NCBI RefSeq assembly: GCF_030433675.1
Contig: NZ_JAROCB010000001.1
Span: 493,333 to 557,332 of the forward strand
Source: Leifsonia virtsii
GTDB taxonomy: Bacteria > Actinomycetota > Actinomycetes > Actinomycetales > Microbacteriaceae
Direction of reading: 5' to 3'
DNA: 64,000 bases
The position numbers were made by a program, and so were the translations under genes. This document shows, one piece after another, positions 6,510 through 15,789 of the stretch (its first letter is position 1; every line of letters begins with the position of its first letter). The notes beneath the pieces are model-generated. The model had not been told where the DNA came from, made no database searches, and saw only the letters and a list, made by a program, of their open reading frames with translations.

Positions 6510-9167
6510 ATGCAGACTGCTGAAATCCATCGCCGCTGGCTCGACTTCTTCGCCAAGCGCGGCCACACCGTCGTCCCCTCCGCCTCCCTGGTCAGCGACG
6601 ACCCGTCGCTGCTGTTCACGGTGGCCGGGATGGTGCCGTTCGTCCCGTACCTGACCGGTGTGGTGCCGGCGCCCTTCCCGCGCGCCACGAGCGTCCAGAA
6701 GTGCATCCGCACCCTCGACATCGACGAGGTCGGCAAGACCCCGCGGCACGGCACGTTCTTCCAGATGGCCGGCAACTTCTCCTTCGGCGACTACTTCAAG
6801 GAGCAGGCCATCACGTTCGCGTGGGAGCTGCTGACGACCTCCGAGGAGGAGGGCGGCCTCGGTTTCGACCCGAAGGACCTGTGGGTCACGGTGTACGAGG
6901 ACGACGACGAGGCGCGTGAGATCTGGCAGCGGGTCTCCACGCTGCCTCCGGAGCGCATCCAGGGTCTCGGCAAGGACACCAACTACTGGTCGACCGGCCA
7001 GCCGGGACCCGCGGGCCCCTGCTCGGAGATCTTCTTCGACCGTGGACCTGCGTACGGCATCGACGGGGGACCGGCGACCGACGACGACCGCTACGTCGAG
7101 ATCTGGAACCTCGTGTTCATGCAGTACCTGCGCGGCGAGGGCGACGGCAAGAAGGACTTCGAGATCCTCGGCGACCTGCCGAAGAAGAACATCGACACGG
7201 GCCTCGGGCTCGAGCGCGTCGCGTTCATCAAGCAGGGCGTCGACAACATGTACGAGATCGACCAGGTGCGGCCGGTCCTCGACCGCGCGGCCGCGCTCGC
7301 GGGCAAGCCTTACGGCAACGAGGCGCACGAGGACGACGTGCGGCTGCGCGTCGTCGCCGACCACGTCCGCAGCGCCCTGATGCTCATGGCCGACGGCGTG
7401 ACGCCGTCGAACGAGGGCCGCGGCTACGTGCTGCGCCGCCTGCTCCGCCGCACGGTGCGCGCGATGCGCCTGCTGGGGGTCGAGACGGCCACCTTCCCCG
7501 AGCTGTTCCCGGTGTCGCGCGACGCGATGAAGGCGGCGTACCCGGAGGTGGACACCGAGTTCGAGCGCATCTCGCAGCTCGCGTACGCGGAGGAGGAGAC
7601 CTTTCTCCGCACCCTCGCGGCAGGCACCAGCATCCTGGACACCGCGGTCGCGTCGACGCAGAAGGAGGGCCGAAAGCAGCTCGCGGGCGACACCGCGTTC
7701 CTGCTGCACGACACCTACGGCTTCCCGATCGACCTGACGCTGGAGATGGCGGAGGAGGCCGGCCTCAGCGTCGACCGCACCGCGTTCGACAAGCTGATGG
7801 CCGACCAGCGTTCGCGCGCGAAGGCGGACGCGAAGGCCAAGAAGACGGCGCTGGCCGACCTCTCGGTCTACAGCGGCTTCCGCTCGCTCGGCGAGACGGT
7901 CTTCACGGGCTACACCGAGCTCGAGACGGAGTCGAGCGTGCTCGGCCTCATCGTCGACGGCCGTACGGTCGACCGTGCGAGCGAGGGCCAGGTCGCCGAG
8001 ATCATCCTGGGCGCGACCGCGCTGTACGCCGAGTCCGGCGGTCAGGACGCCGACGCGGGCACGATCGTCGGCCCGGGCTACGAGCTCGAGGTGCTCGACG
8101 TGCAGAAGCCCGTCAAGGGCCTCATCAGCCACAAGGTCCTGGTGCGCAGCGGCGAGGTCGGCGTCGGTGCGCCGGCGACGAGCATCGTGGATGCGGACTA
8201 CCGCCGCGGGGCGCGCCAGGCGCACTCGGGCACCCACATCATCCACGCGGCGCTCCGGCAGGTGCTCGGCTCGAACGCGCACCAGTCCGGTTCGTTCAAC
8301 AAGGCCGGTTACCTGCGCCTCGACTTCTCCTGGAACCAGGCGCTCTCGGCCGAGACCCGCAGCGAGATCGAGGAGATCTCGAACAACGCCATCCGGCAGA
8401 ACCTCGAGGTCACCACGCGCGAGCTGCCGCTCGCCGAGGCCAAGTCGCTCGGCGCCATGGCCCTGTTCGGCGAGAAGTACGGCGACGTCGTGCGCGTCGT
8501 CGACATCGGCGGACCGTGGTCGCGCGAGCTGTGCGCGGGCACCCACGTGTCGACGAGCGCCGAGATCGGGATGATCAACCTGGTCAGCGAGTCGTCGGTC
8601 GGCTCCACCAACCGCCGCGTCGAGTCGCTGGTCGGTCTGGAGGCCTTCAAGGACCTGGCGGTGGAGCGCACGATCGTGTCGCAGCTCTCCAGCTCGCTGA
8701 AGACGCCGCGCGAGCAGCTCCCGGAGAAGATCGCCGACCTGATGGCGAACCTGAAGGCGGCGGAGAAGCGCATCCAGGCGTTCGAGGCCCGCGCGGTGCT
8801 CGACAAGGTGCCCGCGCTGCTGGAGTCGGCGACCCGTCGCGGCGCGGTCACGGTCGTGGCGGAGGACGCGGGCACGCTGAACACCGCGGACGACCTGCGC
8901 CTGCTGGTCACCACGGTGCGCGAGCGCCTCGGCTCCGACCCGGCGACCGTCGCCCTGGCGGCGCGGGCGGGCGGCAAGCCGGTCGTCATCGTCGCCACCA
9001 ACCAGGCGGCGCGCGACGCGGGTGTGAACGCCGGCGCTCTCGCGAAGACGGCGGCGGGCGTGCTCGGTGGCGGCGGCGGCGGGAAGGCCGACCTGGCGCA
9101 GGGCGGCGGCACCGACGCGGACGCGATCCCCGCGGCGCTCAGCGCGGTCGTCTCGGCGATCGGATAG
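6510..9167 (+). CDS. alaS: Alanine--tRNA ligase
   Basis: This 885-residue enzyme charges tRNA-Ala. Domains in order: class II catalytic core (FFAKRGHTVVPSASLV, FTVAGMVPFVPYLTG, GNFSFGDYFKEQAI), tRNA-recognition region, the editing domain with the zinc-binding set His572 and His576 (HSGTHIIH) and Cys675 and His679 (CAGTH), and the C-Ala domain ending in a Gly-rich GGGGGGKADLAQGGG stretch. The length is normal. The ATG has no ribosome site but a -10-like box 8 bases upstream. ruvX and mltG follow within 6 and 1 bases, so all three are probably cotranscribed. Confidence 0.98.
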   Translation: MQTAEIHRRWLDFFAKRGHTVVPSASLVSDDPSLLFTVAGMVPFVPYLTGVVPAPFPRATSVQKCIRTLDIDEVGKTPRHGTFFQMAGNFSFGDYFKEQAITFAWELLTTSEEEGGLGFDPKDLWVTVYEDDDEAREIWQRVSTLPPERIQGLGKDTNYWSTGQPGPAGPCSEIFFDRGPAYGIDGGPATDDDRYVEIWNLVFMQYLRGEGDGKKDFEILGDLPKKNIDTGLGLERVAFIKQGVDNMYEIDQVRPVLDRAAALAGKPYGNEAHEDDVRLRVVADHVRSALMLMADGVTPSNEGRGYVLRRLLRRTVRAMRLLGVETATFPELFPVSRDAMKAAYPEVDTEFERISQLAYAEEETFLRTLAAGTSILDTAVASTQKEGRKQLAGDTAFLLHDTYGFPIDLTLEMAEEAGLSVDRTAFDKLMADQRSRAKADAKAKKTALADLSVYSGFRSLGETVFTGYTELETESSVLGLIVDGRTVDRASEGQVAEIILGATALYAESGGQDADAGTIVGPGYELEVLDVQKPVKGLISHKVLVRSGEVGVGAPATSIVDADYRRGARQAHSGTHIIHAALRQVLGSNAHQSGSFNKAGYLRLDFSWNQALSAETRSEIEEISNNAIRQNLEVTTRELPLAEAKSLGAMALFGEKYGDVVRVVDIGGPWSRELCAGTHVSTSAEIGMINLVSESSVGSTNRRVESLVGLEAFKDLAVERTIVSQLSSSLKTPREQLPEKIADLMANLKAAEKRIQAFEARAVLDKVPALLESATRRGAVTVVAEDAGTLNTADDLRLLVTTVRERLGSDPATVALAARAGGKPVVIVATNQAARDAGVNAGALAKTAAGVLGGGGGGKADLAQGGGTDADAIPAALSAVVSAIG

Positions 9168-9173
9168 CGCCGG

Positions 9174-9641
9174 GTGCGCAGCGGGGTGCGGGTCGGCATC
9201 GACGTCGGCAAGGTGCGGATCGGCGTGAGCCGGTCCGACCTGCACGGGATGCTGGCCACGCCCGTCGAGACCGTCGCGCGCTCCGAGGATGCTGCGGATC
9301 GCCGCAGGATCGCGGAGATCGTCGGGGAACTCGGAGCCTTCGAGGTTATCGTCGGACTGCCGCTGGCGCTCTCGGGAGCGCGCACGGCCTCCACGGCGGA
9401 TGCGATCGGTTTCGCCGAATCGCTGGCTTCGGAGGTCGGTGTTCCGGTACGAATGGTGGACGAACGCCTTTCGACCGTGTCCGCGACCTCGGCGCTCCGC
9501 GCGTCGGGCAGGAACACGAAGAAGGCGCGTCCCGTCGTCGATCAGGTCGCGGCCACGATAATTTTGCAGCACGCCCTCGATGCGGAGCGGGCCACTGGCC
9601 GTCCGCCGGGTGACACCGTCGAATCGAGCATTGGACCTTAG
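9174..9641 (+). CDS. ruvX: Holliday junction resolvase-like RuvX/YqgF
   Basis: This 155-residue RNase H-fold protein carries VRVGIDVGKVRIGVSRSD with the first catalytic Asp, IVGLPLALSG in the middle, and MVDERLSTVSA and PVVDQVAATIILQ towards the end. Family members resolve Holliday junctions or process pre-16S rRNA 5' ends. The start is GTG at 9174, 6 bases after alaS; a GTG four codons later is an alternative. It sits between alaS and mltG, the usual actinobacterial order. Confidence 0.93.
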   Translation: MRSGVRVGIDVGKVRIGVSRSDLHGMLATPVETVARSEDAADRRRIAEIVGELGAFEVIVGLPLALSGARTASTADAIGFAESLASEVGVPVRMVDERLSTVSATSALRASGRNTKKARPVVDQVAATIILQHALDAERATGRPPGDTVESSIGP

Positions 9642-9642
9642 C

Positions 9643-11358
9643 TTGTCTCAGAACCCCCAGGAGCGGCCGGAGCCGCCCGTCTTCCCGGCCGTGAACCGGC
9701 CGCCGACGGCGCCGCAGAATCCGCCCGCCAGCCTGTCGGCGCAGGCCGAGCGACCCCCGATGACGCGCCGCGAGGCGCGCGCCGCCCGTGAGGCGGAGGA
9801 GGCACGGCTCGCGCCGCAGGAGGGGACGCAGCCGCAGGAGCAGCAGCCGGCAGCGCCGCCGGCGGAGGCTCCCGCGCCGGTCGGGCCCGCATCCGCCGGG
9901 CCCGCTCCGACGCAGCCCGAGCCCGGCGAGCCCGAGCCCGCACAGCCCGCTCCGCCGGTCTCGGCCGCATCCACCCCGTCCGCCGGCTGGTCCCTCGGCG
10001 GTGAGCCCATCTCGTCGCCGACACCGACCCAAGAGTCGTCCGCCGACCGCGCCGCCCTCGCCGGACTGGACTTCGACGCCGTCATCACCGGCCCGGTGGC
10101 CCAGGTGGAGGAGCCGCAGCCGGTCGGCGCCACCGCCCGTCACGGAGCCGACGACCGGGTCGCCTCGCCCCCGGACCATCCTGCGCGTACTGTGTTTGGC
10201 GTGCTCGAGGACACAGAAGACGAGACCGCCGAAGACGGCCATCCGCTGATCTGGCGGCAGCAGAACTACCTGTCGCACGACGAGCCGCCGAAGAAGCGCC
10301 GCTGGGTGCGGGGCCTCGTCGTCACGGTCGTGATCCTCGCGGTCCTGGGCGGCCTGGCCGGGGGTGCGTACGCGATCTTCCAGCCGCAGATCGTCAAGCT
10401 CCAGGACGCCCTGTTCCCGCCCGAGAACGACTACAAGGGCAGCGGGAGCGGCGAGGTCATGTTCACGATCAAGTCGGGCGACGACGGCTCGACCATCGCC
10501 AACAACCTGGCGAAGGCCGGCGTGGTGAAGACCTACGAGGCGTTCTACTCGCTCCTGCTCCGGCAGAAGTCGGACCCGGAGTTCCAGCCGGGAGTCTTCA
10601 AGCTGGCGAAGAAGATGAGCGCCGCGTCCGCCCTGGCCGCGCTCCAGGACCCGCAGTCCCGGGTGGAGAACACCGCGGTCATCCCGGAGGGGACGGCCGA
10701 GAAGGACATCCTGCAGACGGTCGCCGACGCCACCAAGATCCCCCTGGCCGACCTGCAGGCGGCCGCCGCGAACCCGCAGGCGTACGGCGTCCCGGCGGAG
10801 GCGAAGTCGCTCGAGGGCTTCCTGTTCCCGGCCACATACACCTTCGCCCCCGGCACCACGGCGCAGCAGGCGATCAAGACGATGGTCGACCGGATGTTCC
10901 AGGCTCTGGATGAGGCGGGCGTCGCGCCCGAGAACCGCTGGAACACGATCGTGCTGGCCTCGATCGTGCAGCGGGAGGCCGGGCTCAAGGACGACTACCC
11001 GAAGGTGGCCCGCGTCTTCCTCAACCGCATCGCGCAGGGCTGGGACCTCCAGTCGGACGCGACGGTCGCCTACGGCACGGGCCACACCGACCGCGTGACG
11101 ACGACCGACGCCGAGCGCGAGGACGCCAACAACCCGTACAACACGTACGTGCATCCCGGTCTCCCGGTCGGGCCGATCTCGAACCCGGGCGACCTGGCGA
11201 TCAACGCGGTGCAGCATCCCGCCGACGGCACGTGGATGTACTTCGTGACCTGGAACCTGCAGACCGGCGAGACCATCTTCTCGACGACGCAGGCCGAGCA
11301 CGAGGCGGCCGTGGAGAAGTGGCAGCAGTGGATGAAGGACAACCCCGGCTATGGATGA
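9643..11358 (+). CDS. mltG: Endolytic transglycosylase MltG with a long disordered N-terminus
   Basis: This membrane-bound murein lytic transglycosylase cleaves nascent glycan strands. The 571-residue protein starts with about 220 Pro/Ala/Glu-rich cytoplasmic residues, has one membrane helix near residues 221-243 (VVTVVILAVLGGLAGGAYAI), then a LysM-like and YceG catalytic domain outside. The catalytic Glu is Glu445 in ASIVQREAG. It is followed by YPKVARVFLNRI. The TTG at 9643 is used, one base after the ruvX stop. Another TTG four codons earlier is possible. The N-terminus is much longer than in E. coli MltG. It overlaps aroE by 8 bases. Confidence 0.93.
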   Translation: MSQNPQERPEPPVFPAVNRPPTAPQNPPASLSAQAERPPMTRREARAAREAEEARLAPQEGTQPQEQQPAAPPAEAPAPVGPASAGPAPTQPEPGEPEPAQPAPPVSAASTPSAGWSLGGEPISSPTPTQESSADRAALAGLDFDAVITGPVAQVEEPQPVGATARHGADDRVASPPDHPARTVFGVLEDTEDETAEDGHPLIWRQQNYLSHDEPPKKRRWVRGLVVTVVILAVLGGLAGGAYAIFQPQIVKLQDALFPPENDYKGSGSGEVMFTIKSGDDGSTIANNLAKAGVVKTYEAFYSLLLRQKSDPEFQPGVFKLAKKMSAASALAALQDPQSRVENTAVIPEGTAEKDILQTVADATKIPLADLQAAAANPQAYGVPAEAKSLEGFLFPATYTFAPGTTAQQAIKTMVDRMFQALDEAGVAPENRWNTIVLASIVQREAGLKDDYPKVARVFLNRIAQGWDLQSDATVAYGTGHTDRVTTTDAEREDANNPYNTYVHPGLPVGPISNPGDLAINAVQHPADGTWMYFVTWNLQTGETIFSTTQAEHEAAVEKWQQWMKDNPGYG

Positions 11359-12529
11359 GCGCAAGCGCACGGACGAGGAGACGGCTGAGCCGGCGGTGCT
11401 CGAGGACGATGGCGAGCTGACGACCGGAGCCGAGGCGGACGACGAGCCTGCGGTCGAGGACGGCGTCTCCGAGGCCTCGGCGGAGGCCGGCATCGCGGAG
11501 CTGGTCGAGGCCGAGCGCGAGCGCGAGGCCGAGGAAGCCGCGGTGGCGGAGGCCGAGGAGGCCCTCGAGCGCGAGGAGCCCAAGGACGCGGAGCCGGTGG
11601 CCGAGCCCGAACCGCTTGCCGCGAAGCCCGCCGCCAAGGCGAAGACCGCCAAGCCGCGGAAGGCAGCCGCGCCGAGCCGCCGCCTCGCGGTGCTCGGCTC
11701 GCCCATCCAGCACTCCCAGTCGCCGGCCCTGCACAGGGCGGCCTACGAGGCGCTCGGCCTCGACTGGTCGTACGAGGCCGTCGAGGTGACCGAGGACGGG
11801 CTGGCCGACTTCGTGCAGGACCTCGGCCCGGAATGGCGCGGGCTCTCGCTCACGATGCCGCTGAAGAAGGCGGTGCTCCCGCTGCTCGCCGAGAGCGACC
11901 GCTACGCCGAGCAGACCGGCGGTGCGAACACGGTGCTGCTCGACGGCGACAGCCTGCGCGGCTTCAACACCGACGTCGTCGGCATCGTCCGCGCCCTGCA
12001 GGCCGCGGGTCTCGAGGAGGCACGCTACGTCCACATCCTGGGCGGGGGAGCGACGGCCGCTTCGGCGCTGGTCGCGGCGGCGGAGCTCGGCGCCGAACGC
12101 GTCGACGTGCACGTGCGCGACCTCACCCGCGCCGGATGGATCGAACCGCTCGCGAACGACCTCGGGCTGCGCGTGCGCATCCGGCCGTTCTCGCAGGCCG
12201 ACCGTTCGCTCGACGTCCCGGACCTCGTGATCAGCACCCTCCCCGGCGGCACGCAGACGGAGGCGGTCTACACCGACTCGACGCGCCGCCGCTCGCTGCT
12301 GTTCGACGTGGCCTACGAGCCCTGGCCGACGGCGCTGGCGCGGCAGTGGGAGGCCGTGGGCGGCCGGGTGGTCTCCGGGCTCGCGATGCTGGCGCACCAG
12401 GCGCTGCTGCAGGTGCGGATCTTCGTCTCCGGCGACCCGCTGCAGCCGCTCCCGGACGAGCCGGACGTGCTCTCCGCCATGCTCGACGCCGTCGGAATCG
12501 ACGAGCAGGGCGCCCCGCTGGAGGTCTGA
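11351..12529 (+). CDS. aroE: Shikimate dehydrogenase with an acidic N-terminal extension
   Basis: This enzyme reduces 3-dehydroshikimate with NADPH. Of 392 residues, the catalytic part starts near residue 111 (RLAVLGSPIQHSQSPALH). It carries the catalytic Lys172 (SLTMPLK) and Asp208 (GFNTD), an NADP-binding GGGATAASAL, and the C-terminal LAHQALLQVRIF. The first ~110 residues are unusual: about 90 Glu/Ala/Asp-rich residues, then a Lys/Ala-rich stretch. Standard AroE is about 270-290 residues. The ATG overlaps the mltG stop by 8 bases. No better start with a ribosome site was seen before the catalytic part. The role of the extension is unknown. Confidence 0.93.
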   Translation: MDERKRTDEETAEPAVLEDDGELTTGAEADDEPAVEDGVSEASAEAGIAELVEAEREREAEEAAVAEAEEALEREEPKDAEPVAEPEPLAAKPAAKAKTAKPRKAAAPSRRLAVLGSPIQHSQSPALHRAAYEALGLDWSYEAVEVTEDGLADFVQDLGPEWRGLSLTMPLKKAVLPLLAESDRYAEQTGGANTVLLDGDSLRGFNTDVVGIVRALQAAGLEEARYVHILGGGATAASALVAAAELGAERVDVHVRDLTRAGWIEPLANDLGLRVRIRPFSQADRSLDVPDLVISTLPGGTQTEAVYTDSTRRRSLLFDVAYEPWPTALARQWEAVGGRVVSGLAMLAHQALLQVRIFVSGDPLQPLPDEPDVLSAMLDAVGIDEQGAPLEV

Positions 12530-12559
12530 CCGCGGCGCGGGAGCTCCACCGCGCTGTGC

Positions 12560-12565
12560 CAGAAT
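12560..12565 (+). promoter_or_regulatory. -10-like box CAGAAT, possible leaderless aroC promoter
   Basis: CAGAAT lies 6 bases before the aroC ATG, with no ribosome site in the 42-base aroE-aroC spacer. The first base departs from the TANNNT pattern. Confidence 0.35.
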
Positions 12566-12571
12566 CGAAGC

Positions 12572-13780
12572 ATGCTTCGTTGGCTCACGGCCGGGGAATC
12601 CCACGGTCCCGAACTCATCGCCGTCCTGGAGGGGCTCCCCGCCGGGGTCCCGGTGTCGCTCGACGCCATCCGCGCCGACCTCGCGCGGCGCAAGCTCGGC
12701 TATGGCCGCGGCGCGCGCATGAAGTTCGAGCAGGACGCGCTGGAGGTCTCCGGCGGCGTGCGCCACGGCTACAGCCTGGGCAGCCCGATCGCGCTCCGCA
12801 TCGGCAACACCGAGTGGCCGAAGTGGGTGGATGTGATGAGCCCGGAGCCCGTCGATCCGGCCGTCCTCGAGACCGGCCGTGGCGCGGCGCTGACCCGGCC
12901 GCGTCCGGGCCACGCCGACCTGGTCGGCATGCAGAAGTACGGCTTCGACGAGGCCCGCCCCATCCTGGAGCGCGCCAGCGCCCGCGAGACCGCCGCACGC
13001 GTGTCGCTCGGCGCGGTCGCCCGATCGTTCCTCGCCGAGCTCGGCATCACGCTGGTGAGCCACACCCTCTCGATCGGCCCGGTGCGCGTCCCGGAGGACG
13101 CCCCGCTGCCGCGCCCGTCCGATGTCGACACCCTCGACGCCGACCCGCTGCGCTGCTTCGACCCGGCGACCTCCGAGCGGATGGTGGCCGAGGTGGATGC
13201 CGCGCACAAGGACGGCGACACCCTCGGCGGCGTCGTCGAGGTGCTCGCCTACGGCCTCCCGCCGGGGCTCGGCTCGCACGTGCACTGGGACCGCAAGCTC
13301 GACGCGCAGCTCGCCGCCGCGCTCATGGGCATCCAGGCGATCAAGGGCGTGGAGATCGGCGACGGTTTCCTCACCACGACCCGCCGCGGGTCGGAGGCGC
13401 ACGACGAGCTGATCGCCGAGGACGGCACGATCGTGCGCACCAGCGACAAGGCCGGTGGCACCGAGGGCGGCATGAGCACCGGCGGCGTCCTGCGCGTCCG
13501 GGCCGGGATGAAGCCGATCGCGACCGTGCCGCACGCGCTGCGTACGGTGGATGTCGCCACCAGCGAGGCCGCGCCGGCGCACCACCAGCGCTCCGACGTC
13601 TGTGCGGTCCCGGCCGCCGGGGTCGTCGCGGAGGCGATGGTCTCGCTCGTGCTGGCGAACGCCGTGCTGGAGAAGTTCGGCGGCGACTCGATCGCCGAGA
13701 CGCGGCGCAACCTGCAGGGCTACCTCGACAGCATCCCGCAGAACCTCGCCACGGAGCGCGTGAGCGCCCCCTACGCCTGA
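12572..13780 (+). CDS. aroC: Chorismate synthase
   Basis: This 402-residue enzyme makes chorismate from EPSP using reduced FMN. Family signatures are present: [11 protein letters not shown] near the N-terminus, RGGRASAR-like region as [35 protein letters not shown] and the C-terminal [20 protein letters not shown]. The length fits the family. The ATG lacks a ribosome site; a -10-like hexamer 6 bases upstream suggests its own start of transcription. aroK follows after 4 bases, opening a chain of coupled aro genes. Confidence 0.97.
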   Translation: MLRWLTAGESHGPELIAVLEGLPAGVPVSLDAIRADLARRKLGYGRGARMKFEQDALEVSGGVRHGYSLGSPIALRIGNTEWPKWVDVMSPEPVDPAVLETGRGAALTRPRPGHADLVGMQKYGFDEARPILERASARETAARVSLGAVARSFLAELGITLVSHTLSIGPVRVPEDAPLPRPSDVDTLDADPLRCFDPATSERMVAEVDAAHKDGDTLGGVVEVLAYGLPPGLGSHVHWDRKLDAQLAAALMGIQAIKGVEIGDGFLTTTRRGSEAHDELIAEDGTIVRTSDKAGGTEGGMSTGGVLRVRAGMKPIATVPHALRTVDVATSEAAPAHHQRSDVCAVPAAGVVAEAMVSLVLANAVLEKFGGDSIAETRRNLQGYLDSIPQNLATERVSAPYA

Positions 13781-13784
13781 CGCC

Positions 13785-14333
13785 GTGACACGGGACACCA
13801 TCGCGCTGATCGGGCCGCCCGCGGCCGGCAAGTCGCGCGTCGGGAAGCGGGTCGCCAAGCTCCTCGACCTGCCGTACGTCGACACCGACGCCGTCGTGGT
13901 CGCCGGCCACGGACCCATCGCGCAGATCTTCGCGGAGCACGGGGAGCCGCACTTCCGCGCCCTCGAACGGGAGGCCGTCGCGGAGGCGCTCCGGCGCCCC
14001 GGCGTCGTGTCGCTCGGCGGCGGCGCGGTGCTCGACCGCGACACGCAGGCCGACCTGGGTGCCGCGCGCGTGGTGCTGCTGACGGTGCGCCCGGAGGCCA
14101 TCGCGAAGCGCATCGCGGGGGGCAAGCGGCCGCTGATCACCGACCTGGAGTCGTGGAAGCGGCTCGTCGCCTCCCGGAGCGAGTTGTACGCGTCGCTCGC
14201 GGACTACACGGCGGACACCTCGTCCCGCCCGATCGAGACCATCGCCGACGAGATCGCGCAGTGGGTTCTGGCCTCGGAAGCGCAGAATCCGGACCCGCAG
14301 AATCCGGACCCGCAGACGGAAGGACCAGCATGA
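13785..14333 (+). CDS. aroK: Shikimate kinase
   Basis: This 182-residue P-loop kinase phosphorylates shikimate. It has Walker A IGPPAAGKSRVGKRVA, the substrate-binding YVDTDAVVV, FRALEREAVAEAL and the GGGAVLDRDTQ motif, plus GGKRPLITDLESWKRLVA in the lid region. GTG start, 4 bases after aroC. The last residues are repetitive (QNPDPQNPDPQ) because of two tandem 15-base units at 14283-14312. The stop overlaps the aroB ATG (ATGA), suggesting coupling. Confidence 0.95.
   Translation: MTRDTIALIGPPAAGKSRVGKRVAKLLDLPYVDTDAVVVAGHGPIAQIFAEHGEPHFRALEREAVAEALRRPGVVSLGGGAVLDRDTQADLGAARVVLLTVRPEAIAKRIAGGKRPLITDLESWKRLVASRSELYASLADYTADTSSRPIETIADEIAQWVLASEAQNPDPQNPDPQTEGPA
14283..14312 (+). repeat. Tandem 15-bp repeat at the 3' end of aroK
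   Basis: The unit CAGAATCCGGACCCG occurs twice head to tail, in frame, and adds a second QNPDP to the disordered C-terminus of AroK. It looks like a slippage duplication. Confidence 0.9.
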
Positions 14334-15409
14334 CCGACGCCCCCACCGAGATCCTGGTCACGGGCGCGCACCCGTACCCGGTGCTGGTCGGCCGCGGCCT
14401 GCGCTACCGGCTTGCCGAGCACCTCGGCTCCGGTGTCGCCAAGGTGCTCATCGTGCACCCGCCGACCCTCGGCGCCGCCGCGGCGGAGCTGCGCGAGTCG
14501 CTCGTCGGCCGCTACGAGGTGCTGCTCGCCGAGATCCCGGACGCGGAGGCGGCCAAGCGCGTCGAGGTGGCGTCCTTCCTCTGGCAGATCATGGGCCAGG
14601 CCGACTTCACCCGGTCGGACGCGGTCGTCGGCTTCGGCGGAGGCTCGGTCACCGACCTCGCCGGCTTCGTGGCCGCGACCTGGCTGCGCGGCGTCAAGCT
14701 CATCCAGGTGCCGACCACCCTGCTCGGGATGGTGGACGCCGCGGTCGGCGGGAAGACCGGCATCAACACCGCGGAGGGCAAGAACCTGGTCGGCGCGTTT
14801 TACGCGCCCGACGCCGTGATCTGCGACCTCGACACGCTGACCTCGCTGCCGCGGAACGAGATCCTCGCGGGGTTCGCGGAGGTGGTGAAGTACGGCTTCA
14901 TCGCCGAGCCGGAGATCCTGGACACGATCGAGGCCGATGTCGACCGGGCGACCGACCCGGAGACGCCGGAGTTCCGCCGGCTGGTGGAGCTCTCCATCGG
15001 CATCAAGGCGCGGGTCGTGGGGGAGGACTTCACCGAGCAGGGGCTGCGCGAGATCCTCAACTACGGCCACACCCTCGGCCACGCGATCGAGCACGCCGAG
15101 CGGTACCAGTGGCGGCACGGCGCCGCCATCTCGGTGGGGATGGTGTTCGCCGCGGAACTCGCCCGGCTGAGCGGCCGGCTGAGCGACGAGGTCGCCGACC
15201 GGCACCGCCGCATCCTGGAGTCGCTCACGCTGCCCGTGAGCTACCCGGCGGGTCGCTGGCAGACGCTGCTGGCCACCATGCAGCGCGACAAGAAGGCGCG
15301 GGGCAGTATGCTGCGCTTCATCGTGCTCGACGACGTGGCCCGGCCGACCGTGCTGGCCGGCCCGGACCAGAGCCTGCTGTTCGCCGCATACCAGGAGGTG
15401 GCTTCGTGA
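14330..15409 (+). CDS. aroB: 3-dehydroquinate synthase
   Basis: This 359-residue NAD- and metal-dependent enzyme converts DAHP to 3-dehydroquinate. Family blocks include VVGFGGGSVTDLAGFVAATW, PTTLLGMVDAAVGGKTGIN, NLVGAFYAPDAVICDLDTL and the metal-binding LNYGHTLGHAIEH. The ATG at 14330 overlaps the aroK stop; the longer in-frame reading upstream lies within aroK. The next gene overlaps by 4 bases (GTGA) and has its ribosome site AGGAGG inside the aroB 3' end. Confidence 0.97.
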   Translation: MTDAPTEILVTGAHPYPVLVGRGLRYRLAEHLGSGVAKVLIVHPPTLGAAAAELRESLVGRYEVLLAEIPDAEAAKRVEVASFLWQIMGQADFTRSDAVVGFGGGSVTDLAGFVAATWLRGVKLIQVPTTLLGMVDAAVGGKTGINTAEGKNLVGAFYAPDAVICDLDTLTSLPRNEILAGFAEVVKYGFIAEPEILDTIEADVDRATDPETPEFRRLVELSIGIKARVVGEDFTEQGLREILNYGHTLGHAIEHAERYQWRHGAAISVGMVFAAELARLSGRLSDEVADRHRRILESLTLPVSYPAGRWQTLLATMQRDKKARGSMLRFIVLDDVARPTVLAGPDQSLLFAAYQEVAS

Positions 15410-15789
15410 GCGGGAAGACCGTGCTGGAGAGGTTCCAGGCGAAGCCGGGCGTCGGCGTCGCCATCGTCGTCGCGGACGACGCGGACCGCGTCCTGCTCGG
15501 CCCGCTCCCGGAGGGGGCGACGGAGGCGGAGGTCGCCGCCGCGGCCGTCGTCGCGACGGTCGTGCGGTCGCACGACGAGCTCGTCGCCCGATACGCCGAG
15601 CAGCTGCCGGTCGCGGCAGGCGCCCGGGCCGTCTGGGTCGTGTACCCCAAGGGCGGCCGTGCCGACGTGAACCGCGACGTCGTCGCGGGCGAGGCGCGTG
15701 CCCACGGCTGGCGCGGCGTCAGCAACATCGCGGTCGACGAGACCTGGTCGGCGGTGCGCGTGCGCCCGCTGAAGGACGGCGAGGAGTGA
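15406..15789 (+). CDS. DUF3052-like protein of unknown function inside the aro cluster
   Basis: This 127-residue protein carries [20 protein letters not shown] and [16 protein letters not shown], which fit the pattern of DUF3052 proteins as I recall it. It is soluble, with no signal or membrane segment and no catalytic motif that I recognise. It is locked between aroB and aroQ: its GTG overlaps the aroB stop and its stop overlaps the aroQ GTG, with a strong AGGAGG ribosome site 7 bases upstream. The position suggests a link to shikimate-pathway expression, but no function can be assigned. Confidence 0.8.
   Translation: MSGKTVLERFQAKPGVGVAIVVADDADRVLLGPLPEGATEAEVAAAAVVATVVRSHDELVARYAEQLPVAAGARAVWVVYPKGGRADVNRDVVAGEARAHGWRGVSNIAVDETWSAVRVRPLKDGEE

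Noticed and set aside
6495-9572. A ~1025-codon open frame on the minus strand opposite alaS and ruvX
   Set aside because: The high-GC codon pattern of alaS keeps the antisense frame free of stops. The product is Arg/His/Val-rich low complexity, with no domain and no ribosome site.
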